A stretch of 64,000 bases of DNA from NCBI GenBank assembly GCA_964399535.1, contig CAYNRE010000037.1, positions 62,001-126,000 on the forward strand, in the 5' to 3' direction. Below, piece after piece: positions 8,643 to 15,781 of this stretch. A program made the position numbers and the translations under genes. A model generated the notes under the pieces. That model was not told the origin of the DNA and did not search any database. It saw only the letters and a list, made by a program, of their open reading frames with translations. Each line of letters opens with the position of its first letter. The first letter of the stretch is position 1. The DNA comes from CAYNRE01 sp964399535 (lineage in GTDB: Bacteria; Planctomycetota; Planctomycetia; Pirellulales; CAYNRE01).

Positions 8643-9935
8643 CTAGGTTGGTCGATCGATCTCGGCCAACGCACTCAACAGCCGCTCGATCATCGACTCG
8701 TCGTGCAGGTAGCTCAGCGCCACGCGCAATCGCGAACTGCCCGGCGCCACCGACGGTGGGCGAATCGCGGGCACGTACAGCCCGCGCTCGAGTAGCGCCC
8801 GACTGGCGGCCAGCGCCGCTTCGGCCGAACCGCAAATCAGGGGGACGATCTGGCTGGCCCAGACCGCGTCGTTGCCGATGGCCAGCCAGCCCAGCTTGGC
8901 CAATCGCGCTCGCAGACGGCGCGCGCGGTCGGCCAGCGCCGTGCGCCGCTGGGGCTCGGCATGCACCAGGGCCAGTGCGGCCCGGCTGGCGCCGGCGCAG
9001 GCTGGGGGCAGGGCGGTGGAGAAGATGTACCCCCGCGACCGGTTAACCAACCACTCGACGAGCGACCGGCGGCCGGCGACAAAGCCGCCGATTCCCCCCA
9101 GGGCTTTGCTGAGCGTGCCCAGGCGAATGTCGACCAGGTGCTCAAGGCCAAGTGCCTCGATCAGGCCAGTTCCCCGCGCACCACAAACGCCCGTGGCGTG
9201 AGCCTCGTCGACCAACAGCATCGAGCCGCTGGCCTGGGCCAGGCTGGCCAGCGACTCCAAGGGCGCCACGTCGCCGTCCATGCTGAACAGGCTATCGGTC
9301 ACGATCAGCCGCCGCCGGTGGCCCGAGGGGGCTTCGAGTCGATCTGCCAGCCAGGCCGCATTGCCATGCGGGTAAACGACCACCTGGGCCCGCGAAAGGC
9401 GGCATCCGTCGATGATGCTGGCGTGGTTGTACTCGTCGCTGTAGACCACGTCGCCGCGACCCACCAGGGCCGTAATGGTCGACACGTTGGCCGCGTACCC
9501 TGAGCCAAAGACCAGGGCTGCCTCGGTATCGAGCCAGGCGGCTAACTCGGCCTCGAGCGCGGCGGTCGGCTCGTCGTGGCCCGCCACCAGCGGACTGGCG
9601 GCGGCGCCCCAGCCGAACCGCTCGGCCGTCTGGCGGGCTGCCGAGGCCAGGTTGGGGTGCGACGCCAACCCTAGGTAGTCGTTCGAGGCGAAGCTGATCA
9701 CCTGCTGGCCATCGAGCCTAATCTCTGGTCCCGCCGCGCTAGCCCGCAAACGGCGGCTGCGCCCCAGTTGCGCCGCGCGGAGTCGATCGAGCTCGTCGTC
9801 GAGCCAATCGAGGGAGGACGCCTGGTGGTGATCGCTCGGCTCGAACACGAGATGCTCGAACTCAGGGGGGGGAATTCCGGTTGGGTCAGTTGCCCGGCGG
9901 TTGGTGGTGCTCCGCCAGCCCCATGGCTTCGCCAA
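8643..9935 (-). CDS. bioF: 8-amino-7-oxononanoate synthase (BioF family)
   Basis: A PLP-dependent alpha-oxoamine synthase, most likely making 8-amino-7-oxononanoate from pimeloyl-ACP/CoA and alanine for biotin. Visible landmarks are SFASNDYLGLASHP, the cofactor-stacking His in DEYNHASIIDG, VDEAHATG, and the Schiff-base lysine in GTLSKALGG (Lys277 on this start). At 430 residues it is about 40 longer than typical, the excess being a polar N-terminus, so the real start may be internal. Last gene of a minus-strand run with the EVE protein and the dehydrogenase; no other bio genes are nearby. A 2-amino-3-ketobutyrate CoA ligase role is less likely but not excluded. Confidence 0.85.
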   Translation of the reverse strand: MAKPWGWRSTTNRRATDPTGIPPPEFEHLVFEPSDHHQASSLDWLDDELDRLRAAQLGRSRRLRASAAGPEIRLDGQQVISFASNDYLGLASHPNLASAARQTAERFGWGAAASPLVAGHDEPTAALEAELAAWLDTEAALVFGSGYAANVSTITALVGRGDVVYSDEYNHASIIDGCRLSRAQVVVYPHGNAAWLADRLEAPSGHRRRLIVTDSLFSMDGDVAPLESLASLAQASGSMLLVDEAHATGVCGARGTGLIEALGLEHLVDIRLGTLSKALGGIGGFVAGRRSLVEWLVNRSRGYIFSTALPPACAGASRAALALVHAEPQRRTALADRARRLRARLAKLGWLAIGNDAVWASQIVPLICGSAEAALAASRALLERGLYVPAIRPPSVAPGSSRLRVALSYLHDESMIERLLSALAEIDRPT

Positions 9936-9984
9936 CTCGCGACCCGCGGCGCGGGCCGTCGCGACCGGAGGGGTGGGGGAAGGG

Positions 9985-10614
9985 TCAACCGCGGCGGGCC
10001 GGCTTCACACGGCTTGCCTTGCTGCGCGCTCGGGCCGTGCCGGCCGGCGGTGGCTTTTTCCTGGCGACCAGCTTCTGGCCCGGGGCGGGCTTCTTGTTGG
10101 TGGTCGACGCGGGGGCCGGCTCGCGCTCGGCCGGCGCCGGTCGGCTCGCCAGCGCGATCACGGTTGTGAATTCAGCGGGCGACACCGGCTGGACGGATAG
10201 CCGGGAGCCACGCCGCAGCAGTTCCATGCCCGCCAGCTCCGGCACGGTGCGCAGCTCGTCGAGCGCCAGGATGCGGGGAAAGATTTGGGCCAGGCGAATA
10301 TCCACCATTTGCCAAATTGGGTTGGCCGGCGAGGCCGCCGGATCGAAGTGTTGGTTTCCCGCCTCCCAGGCCGTGTGGTCGGGGTACGATTCGCGCACCA
10401 CCCGGGCCGTGCCCACGATACAGGGCGGGTCGGCCCCCGAGTGATAGAACAGAACCCAGTCGCCCAGCTTCAGCTCGTCGCGCAGAAAGTTGCGAGCCTG
10501 GTAATTGCGGACCCCATCCCAGTACGTGGTTTGCTCGGGGCTGTTGGCCAGGTCGTAGATCGAGAAGCAGTCGGGCTCGCTTTTCAGCAGCCAATGGCGC
10601 GGGGCGCGGGCCAT
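9985..10614 (-). CDS. EVE-domain protein with basic tail
   Basis: Residues 1-150 form an EVE domain (PUA-like fold), recognised by HWLLKSEPDCFSIYDL, TYWDGVRNYQARNFLR and GDWVLFYHSG. EVE domains are thought to bind modified bases in DNA or RNA. The last 50 residues are rich in Lys, Arg, Pro and Ala and look disordered, suggesting extra nucleic-acid contact. The start ATG at 10614 begins directly on the domain. It lies between the dehydrogenase and bioF on the same strand, with 144- and 49-bp gaps. Confidence 0.9.
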   Translation of the reverse strand: MARAPRHWLLKSEPDCFSIYDLANSPEQTTYWDGVRNYQARNFLRDELKLGDWVLFYHSGADPPCIVGTARVVRESYPDHTAWEAGNQHFDPAASPANPIWQMVDIRLAQIFPRILALDELRTVPELAGMELLRRGSRLSVQPVSPAEFTTVIALASRPAPAEREPAPASTTNKKPAPGQKLVARKKPPPAGTARARSKASRVKPARRG

Positions 10615-10758
10615 GGAAAAGTACTCTCGTTCCGGGGTGAAGCGCCGGCCTCGGGCCGCCGTGGTTGGGGCGGGTCGAGCCGACGCGCCGATTGTACGAA
10701 TCGGGAGCCCCTGGGGCGAGCCGCCCCGCGGGCCCGGTTCCAGGCGGTAAACCGGTGG

Positions 10759-11838
10759 CTACCCCGAGAGGCGGCGCGCCACTTCGGCCGCCAGGGCCCC
10801 CGTGGTGAGCTGGCCTCCCAGGTCGGGTGTGCCAAGTCCGCTGGCCAACGTGGCCGCTACGGCCCGGCGAATGCGCTGGGCCGCCCCGCCGCATTGCAGC
10901 CAATCGAGCATCAGGGCCCCGCTGAGAATGGCCGCCACGGGGTTGGCGATTCCCTGCCCGGCAATGTCGGGCGCCGAGCCGTGTACCGGTTCGAACATCG
11001 AAGGAAAGATCCGCTCGGGATTGGTGTTGGTGCTGGGCGCCAGGCCCAGTCCGCCGGCGACGATGCCGCCCAGGTCGGTGAGCAGATCGCCGAACAGGTT
11101 CGAGGCAACCACGACGTCGAACCGCTGGGGCCGGCGGACGAAGTCCATGGCCGCCGCGTCGGCGTGTAGCTTGTCGGCCGCAACGTCGGCGTACTGGCCG
11201 CGCAGCTCGTCGAGCAATTCGTCCCAAAGCGTATAGGCATAGCGCTGGGCGTTGCTCTTGGTGATCATGGTAAGCCGCTGCCTGCGGGTACGAGCCAACT
11301 GAAAACCGAATCGCAAGATTCGCTCCACACCCCGCCGGGTATGAATGGCCGTTTGCAGGGCGAACTCGTCTGGCTGCCCTTGGTGGAAGCGGTGCCCCGC
11401 GTCGACATACTCCCCTTCCGAGTTCTCGCGAATCACGACGAAGTCGATCTCGTCTGGTCCCTTTCCCGCCAAGGGGCCGCGCACGCCCGGCCAGAGCTTA
11501 ACCGGCCGCAGACAGGCATACTGGTCGAACGCCTGGCGGATGCGCACCAAGGGGGAAAGCGTGACGTGGTCGGGTACCAGCGCCGGCCAACCCACCGCGC
11601 CCAGCAGGATGGCGTCGAGCGGGCGCAGTTGCTCGAGGAAATCGTCGGGCACCACCTGTCCGGTTCGCTGCCAGCGCGCAACTCCCCAGTCGAGTCGAAT
11701 CCACTCGATGGAGGGCAGCCCTTCTTGGCTCAATGCTTCTTCGATCACGCGCACGGCTGGATCAATTACCTCGGGGCCAATGCCATCGCCCGGATAGAGC
11801 GCCACTCGGAAGGTCTTGGGGGGCTGTGACGAAGTCAT
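10759..11838 (-). CDS. Isocitrate/isopropylmalate dehydrogenase family (tartrate/D-malate-like)
   Basis: A 359-residue NAD-dependent beta-decarboxylating dehydrogenase. It carries the N-terminal nucleotide signature YPGDGIGPEV, the substrate-loop RENSEGEYVDAG, the catalytic Lys/Asp region ITKSNAQRYAY, the metal-binding SNLFGDLLTDLGG and the NAD pocket FEPVHGSAPDIAG. The ENSEGEY form, rather than RELTGGIYFG, points to the tartrate/D-malate dehydrogenase branch instead of LeuB proper. The reaction is oxidation and decarboxylation of a 2-hydroxyacid such as D-malate. No leuC/leuD genes are near. The family is certain, the substrate is not. Confidence 0.85.
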   Translation of the reverse strand: MTSSQPPKTFRVALYPGDGIGPEVIDPAVRVIEEALSQEGLPSIEWIRLDWGVARWQRTGQVVPDDFLEQLRPLDAILLGAVGWPALVPDHVTLSPLVRIRQAFDQYACLRPVKLWPGVRGPLAGKGPDEIDFVVIRENSEGEYVDAGHRFHQGQPDEFALQTAIHTRRGVERILRFGFQLARTRRQRLTMITKSNAQRYAYTLWDELLDELRGQYADVAADKLHADAAAMDFVRRPQRFDVVVASNLFGDLLTDLGGIVAGGLGLAPSTNTNPERIFPSMFEPVHGSAPDIAGQGIANPVAAILSGALMLDWLQCGGAAQRIRRAVAATLASGLGTPDLGGQLTTGALAAEVARRLSG

Positions 11839-12100
11839 GCGGTCTCACTTTTCAAACGGTTGCTTCGGCTGCCGGCCGACCGGTTCGGCGTGGGACATGG
11901 CATCCCGCGCGAATCCCCGCGCCTAGCCGGGGGCGTAGCTGGCGAGAATTGTAAAACTTACCAGGTTAGCCGTCCGCTTCGCCCCCAGGGCGTACGCGCT
12001 GAGGATCACGATCCGGAACTCGGAAGACAGCCGCAACCCTTGCCGGGGTAAAGGTTAATCGAGCGGTTTGGCCAGGCCGAACCGGGCCTCGGTCCCGGCT
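11839..12100. other. Intergenic stretch upstream of the candidate small RNA
   Basis: No coding frame with recognisable protein. It should contain the promoter of the minus-strand dehydrogenase operon, but I see no good minus-strand -35/-10 pair. The plus-strand sigma-54-like site begins just after it. Confidence 0.5.
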
Positions 12101-12115
12101 TGGCACGACAACTGC
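12101..12115 (+). promoter_or_regulatory. Sigma-54 (RpoN) type promoter
   Basis: TGGCACGACAACTGC matches the -24/-12 consensus TGGCACG-N4-TTGC at every fixed position but one (C for the first T of TTGC), with exact GG-to-GC spacing. It is also preceded by T. Transcription would start near 12127. No protein start follows before the terminator at 12317. Confidence 0.5.
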
Positions 12116-12126
12116 GTAAGGGAGTA

Positions 12127-12361
12127 GCCGGGTAGTCGATGAGCGGCGGGCTTGCCTTTCCCAGGTGCGGCGGGCCGCTCATCAAGCGTGGGTTGCACGT
12201 CGTAAACGGTCTCTTGGCAGGGACACTGGGTCGGCCGCGAATCTAAGCCATTCGAGAGCGCCTCGCCAGAACGCTCTCGACGCCCGACGGGGGCGTGTGC
12301 GGTTTTTTGCGGCTCAGGGGTTCGCCGGACGGGGTCAAACCTTCCGGCGAGCCCCTTTTTT
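12127..12361 (+). ncRNA. Candidate structured small RNA under a sigma-54-like promoter
   Basis: A predicted transcript of about 235 nt. A perfect 10-bp stem pairs 12138-12147 with 12174-12183. A perfect 9-bp stem pairs 12252-12260 with 12272-12280. A 5-bp stem pairs 12281-12285 with 12291-12295 and is followed by six Ts at 12303-12308. A 13-bp terminator stem pairs 12317-12329 with 12343-12355, followed by another T-run. No convincing ORF covers it, and it matches none of the RNA families I can recall (tmRNA, SRP, RNase P, 6S). Confidence 0.45.
12317..12361 (+). terminator. Strong intrinsic terminator
   Basis: A 13-bp stem (12317-12329 with 12343-12355, a single G-U pair) closes a 13-nt loop and is followed at once by a run of Ts on the plus strand. 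No plus-strand gene lies upstream, so it must end a non-coding transcript. Confidence 0.85.
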
Positions 12362-12491
12362 CTTGCGCCGCGGCTCAGCATTCTGCCGCAAGCCTCTCCC
12401 GCTAAGAGTGGTGCGCCGCCTGGATCGGCAAGCTTCGCTGGCCGAAAGCCGGCCGTCGCTTCAGCGTCAAAGCCGACCTAGTCTGCGCGGC

Positions 12492-12521
12492 TTGCCGCTC
12501 TTGACGCGGCGCCGGTATACT
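12492..12521 (+). promoter_or_regulatory. Sigma-70-type promoter for the wHTH gene
   Basis: TTGCCG (12492-12497), an 18-bp spacer and TATACT (12516-12521) match the -35 in four and the -10 in five of six positions. Transcription would begin near 12528, 65 bases before the ATG. Confidence 0.5.
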
Positions 12522-12592
12522 GCGGCCCGCGGGGGTGTCTGCCGAGCGTCGTGCCACGTACGAATGATCCTGGCCCGGGAGTGAAGCAAACC

Positions 12593-12946
12593 ATGGCCAA
12601 GAAGAAAGCGGCTGCAAAAACGTCGAAGCCCTCGCCCAGTTCGGCCCGTCGACCCCAGAAGAGCGAGCCGGTGGAATCCCCCACGTTGTTCGCCACGGAT
12701 GACGTCGAGCAAGTTCCCCCGGCCGCGGCGGTCGAGCCGTCCGAGGACCCGATCGCGGCCATTGGCGAGGCCGCGGGAGCGGTCTGGCGGCACCTTTGTG
12801 AAAACGGCAGGGCACCACTTGCGAAGTTGCCGCAACAGACGGCGCTTTCGCGTGACTTGTGCCTGCAAGCCGTGGGTTGGCTGGCTCGCGAGAACAAGCT
12901 GCGCTTTCTCGAAGAGGGGCGCACCCGGCAGGTCGAGCTGTTGTAG
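12593..12946 (+). CDS. Winged helix-turn-helix protein (DUF2582-like) with basic N-terminus
   Basis: 117 residues. The first 55 are Lys/Ala/Ser/Pro-rich and probably disordered. The last 62 (AGAVWRHLCENG...LPQQTALSRDLCLQAVGWLARENKLRFLE) form a compact winged-helix resembling DUF2582 domains, which are small putative DNA-binding proteins. The ATG at 12593 has GGGAG about ten bases upstream and a clear promoter at 12492-12521. It follows the candidate small RNA. A regulatory role is inferred only. Confidence 0.75.
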   Translation: MAKKKAAAKTSKPSPSSARRPQKSEPVESPTLFATDDVEQVPPAAAVEPSEDPIAAIGEAAGAVWRHLCENGRAPLAKLPQQTALSRDLCLQAVGWLARENKLRFLEEGRTRQVELL

Positions 12947-13054
12947 CCGGCCTCCCCCCCAAGGCTTGTGCGTCGCAGCGCACGAGGATTGGCCGCCGGG
13001 CCGGCAAGCCGCTTGAAAGCCATCGGGCGCCGCCGACCCAGGTGGCGGTATTGG

Positions 13055-13591
13055 TTAGCGCGCAAGCGCTCCTAGGCAGATCACGGTCATCAGCGTCACG
13101 ATGACCAGCTTGCCGACGGTGCCAAAAAGCCGGCCCCAAAGAGCCGCCTTGCCGATCTTCCAGATTTCGCCCGCGGGCCGTCCGTACCACAGTTCTCCCA
13201 AGATCGCGCCGATCATGGCGCCCGCGGTGGAAAGTAAAATGGCTCCCAGCAGCCAGCCGATAAAGGGTATCGGCAAGCCGACGACCGCGCCGACCAGGCT
13301 GCCGGCCATGGCACCGACCAGCGCCAGAAGCACCCCGCGCCGGCTTGCCCCGGCGCCGGCCGACCAGACCGAGCCGGCCGCCATCTCCCAGAGTTCACCC
13401 CCCAAGGCCAGGGCGACCAAGGCCGCGAAACTGGTCCAACTGAGGGCCACCGTCGAATCAGCAGGTATGAGCCAGGCATACACGGCGGCCGTGGCAACGA
13501 TGAGCCATGCCCCGGGCATGCCGACCAGGGCCAGCACCCAGCCTCCGACGACCAGGAGAACGAACGCGGCCACCGCGAACCATTGCCACAC
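13055..13591 (-). CDS. DUF456 membrane protein
   Basis: 178 residues with Gly/Ala-rich helices and the DUF456 pattern: LVGMPGAWLIV near the N-terminus, GGELWEM, then PIPFIGWLLGAILLSTAGAMIGAILGE in pieces. The family consists of small integral membrane proteins of unknown function. The GTG at 13591 is chosen because it follows AGAGG by six bases and places a membrane helix at the N-terminus; the longer frame from 13819 adds an unrelated Arg/Pro stretch. Confidence 0.8.
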   Translation of the reverse strand: MWQWFAVAAFVLLVVGGWVLALVGMPGAWLIVATAAVYAWLIPADSTVALSWTSFAALVALALGGELWEMAAGSVWSAGAGASRRGVLLALVGAMAGSLVGAVVGLPIPFIGWLLGAILLSTAGAMIGAILGELWYGRPAGEIWKIGKAALWGRLFGTVGKLVIVTLMTVICLGALAR

Positions 13592-13885
13592 AGCAAGCCT
13601 CTGTAATTGAAATTCGCCCTGGACGCTCCCCGGCCAGATCGGCAGGTGGCCGCTCGCCCGTTCGCAGCGTCCGGAGGACCTCGCCCAGGTCGTTTGAGGC
13701 GTTCCGCCGGCAATTCCCCGGGGGCCCAGGCAGCGTAACAAATCTTCGGAGGCTTCGCTGAGCCTAGCAGTGACCTGACACGCTTCGAAGCGGAACCAGG
13801 TTGTGTTACCCGGACCCAACGCGAGCTAGGAAACCGGCGAACCGGCGACGACAGCGGCCCCTGTAGGGCCAGAGGAATCAAAGCC

Positions 13886-14116
13886 ATGAACCGCGAAGCC
13901 AACTCCGCCAAACCGAATCGAATCCTGGTGGGGGCCTGTCCGGGAGGTACCGGTCGGCACTACCGCGTGCAGCAGTGGGACTCTACCTGGGGGGGGTGGG
14001 CGTGCTACGGCACCTTTCGCCAGCGAATCGAGGCCCAGCGCTGCGTACGGCGGTTGGTCGAAGCGGGCCAGATGGCCCGAGTGGTTGACTACTCTCGCTG
14101 CGCCGTGGCGTCGTAA
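13886..14116 (+). CDS. Small uncharacterised protein, 76 aa
   Basis: A short basic protein with several Trp, Tyr and Cys residues (WDSTWGGWACYGTF) and no membrane segment. The ATG is preceded by AGAGGAA at ideal spacing, which is the main support for it being real. I recognise no family. It stands alone between the divergent DUF456 gene and the PEP-CTERM gene. Confidence 0.5.
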   Translation: MNREANSAKPNRILVGACPGGTGRHYRVQQWDSTWGGWACYGTFRQRIEAQRCVRRLVEAGQMARVVDYSRCAVAS

Positions 14117-14520
14117 CCACCTATTTGGCGAGCACTTCTCGAGTTGAATTTGGCGGTCGCGCGTTTCTACTACCTGCGCGGCCCTCGCCTGGTCGACCCA
14201 GGGCCCGGCGCCGGTTTGCCCAAGCCGCTCGGCTAGCGCGCCGGGTACCTCCACTCACGGGGGGGTCGCGCGTGTGGAAATCCACTCGCTTTTTCGTTGA
14301 CCGGCCTGGTAGTGCAAGTAGAATCGGGGCTATTAGTAGAAACGGGTGGGGAACCTGTGCCGCCTCCGCACCCAGGGATCCAGCTCGCGTGGCCGTGTGC
14401 CCGGAGCGGTGAACCGAGTAGCGATCCGCAGGGGGTCAGGCTTGCCGGTCGCTACGGCGGTTGGCGGTTTGGGGCAGGGCACCTCGGTCCGAACGATCTT
14501 CAGTCGCGGGAAACTTGGCG
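14117..14520. other. Long 5' region of the PEP-CTERM gene
   Basis: About 400 bp without a credible gene. It holds the promoter at 14297-14324 and, in the resulting leader, a perfect 7-bp inverted repeat (GTAGCGA with TCGCTAC, near 14419-14455). No riboswitch core was recognised. Confidence 0.5.
14297..14324 (+). promoter_or_regulatory. Sigma-70-type promoter for the PEP-CTERM gene
   Basis: TTGACC (14297-14302), 16 bp, TAGAAT (14319-14324): five of six matches at both boxes. It predicts a leader of about 190 nt before the ATG at 14521. Confidence 0.55.
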
Positions 14521-15471
14521 ATGATTCACGCATTGCGATTGCTGTTGGTGGCCGGATTGCTTTTCGTTTCGGCCACGGCCCAAGCTGCACTAGCAGTGGC
14601 GGTCACTTCTGTGAGCAATTCGTCGGTGTATGAATTCACGGCCCCCTTCACCGGCACGGTGCGGGCGAACACCACGAGCTTTCCCGAGTTGTTCACGCCG
14701 ACCGGCATCGACTATCGCGGAAACAACCTGATTGTTTCCGACACGTTCAAACTCAACGGCCGCTTGCTCTCGATTACCCCCTCGAACGCCGTGAGCGTGA
14801 TCGCCTCGTTTCCGAGCGTGACCACTCCGGTCGGTCTGACGGTCGACGCCAGCGGGAATATCTTCTCGACTAACTACATCGTGTCTCAGGTCACCAAGAC
14901 CTCGCCCGCGAACGTGACGACGCTGTTCGCCGACGCCCTGGACGGTCTGGCTGGACCGATCGGGGCCGATGTCGACCAGTTTGGTAACGTCTACGTGGCC
15001 GACGTCGACAATAAGCAGATCATCAAGTTTGATCCGTTCGGGGTGCCGACGATTTTTGCCGACGCCTCGGATGGCCTGTTTACTCCGGTCGACGTGGCGG
15101 TTGACGCCGCGGGCAATGTGTTCGTGGCCGATACCCTGCTGGGCGGCGGCCGCATTTGGAAATTCAACTCGCTCGGCGTGGGTGCCACATTCGCCGACTT
15201 CTTGGATGGCGTGGTGTCGCCGACCGGTATCGATCTCGACCCGACGACCGGCGACCTGTACGTTGCCAACTACCTGGTCGATACGATTGTCCGGCTCGAC
15301 CCGCTGGGCAACGGCACGCTTTACGCCGATTCGACGTCGGGCATCGACGGGCCCTGGGGGATTGCGGTGCGAAACCAGGTGATTCCCGAACCGGCCAGCT
15401 TGATTGTCTGGAGCTTGCTGGGTGCCGCCCTTGTGGCCGGCCGGTCGCTTCGGCGCCGTAAGGCTGCCTAG
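14521..15471 (+). CDS. PEP-CTERM exported beta-propeller (NHL/SMP-30-like)
   Basis: 316 residues. A signal peptide occupies residues 1-23 (cleavage after AQA). Repeats of about 45 residues then recur, with patterns such as PTGIDYRGNN, PVGLTVDASGN, PVDVAVDAAGN and PTGIDLDPTTGD, as in NHL/SMP-30 six-bladed propellers. The C-terminus is a PEP-CTERM signal: VIPEPAS, a hydrophobic helix and a basic RSLRRRKAA tail. Such tails are processed by exosortase, anchoring the protein at or beyond the outer membrane. The ligand or enzymatic role is unknown. Confidence 0.9.
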   Translation: MIHALRLLLVAGLLFVSATAQAALAVAVTSVSNSSVYEFTAPFTGTVRANTTSFPELFTPTGIDYRGNNLIVSDTFKLNGRLLSITPSNAVSVIASFPSVTTPVGLTVDASGNIFSTNYIVSQVTKTSPANVTTLFADALDGLAGPIGADVDQFGNVYVADVDNKQIIKFDPFGVPTIFADASDGLFTPVDVAVDAAGNVFVADTLLGGGRIWKFNSLGVGATFADFLDGVVSPTGIDLDPTTGDLYVANYLVDTIVRLDPLGNGTLYADSTSGIDGPWGIAVRNQVIPEPASLIVWSLLGAALVAGRSLRRRKAA

Positions 15472-15781
15472 CTCATTGAAGCCGGTTCGCTGCTTAGCGA
15501 GCTCGATCTGAAATTCACGGCCCGGTGGAATTCTCGGATTCCGCCGGGCTGTTTGCTTTTCCCCGCAATGCCGCTCGGGCTCGAACCGCGAGCAGGCGGT
15601 TGGGCAAAAGTGGTCGCCCGTTCGAGCTTGCCACCGACACCCAAATCCTGCCCGGTGGTGTATTCCGCCCACGAGCTCGATCGTTCCCCCCGGGGGCCCT
15701 GCAAAACCCGGCCGCGCGGGCCTAAACTGACCGGTCTGGGCAATCGTCCGATGGCCCGGTTCTTCTCGGCGGGGCTTGGCT

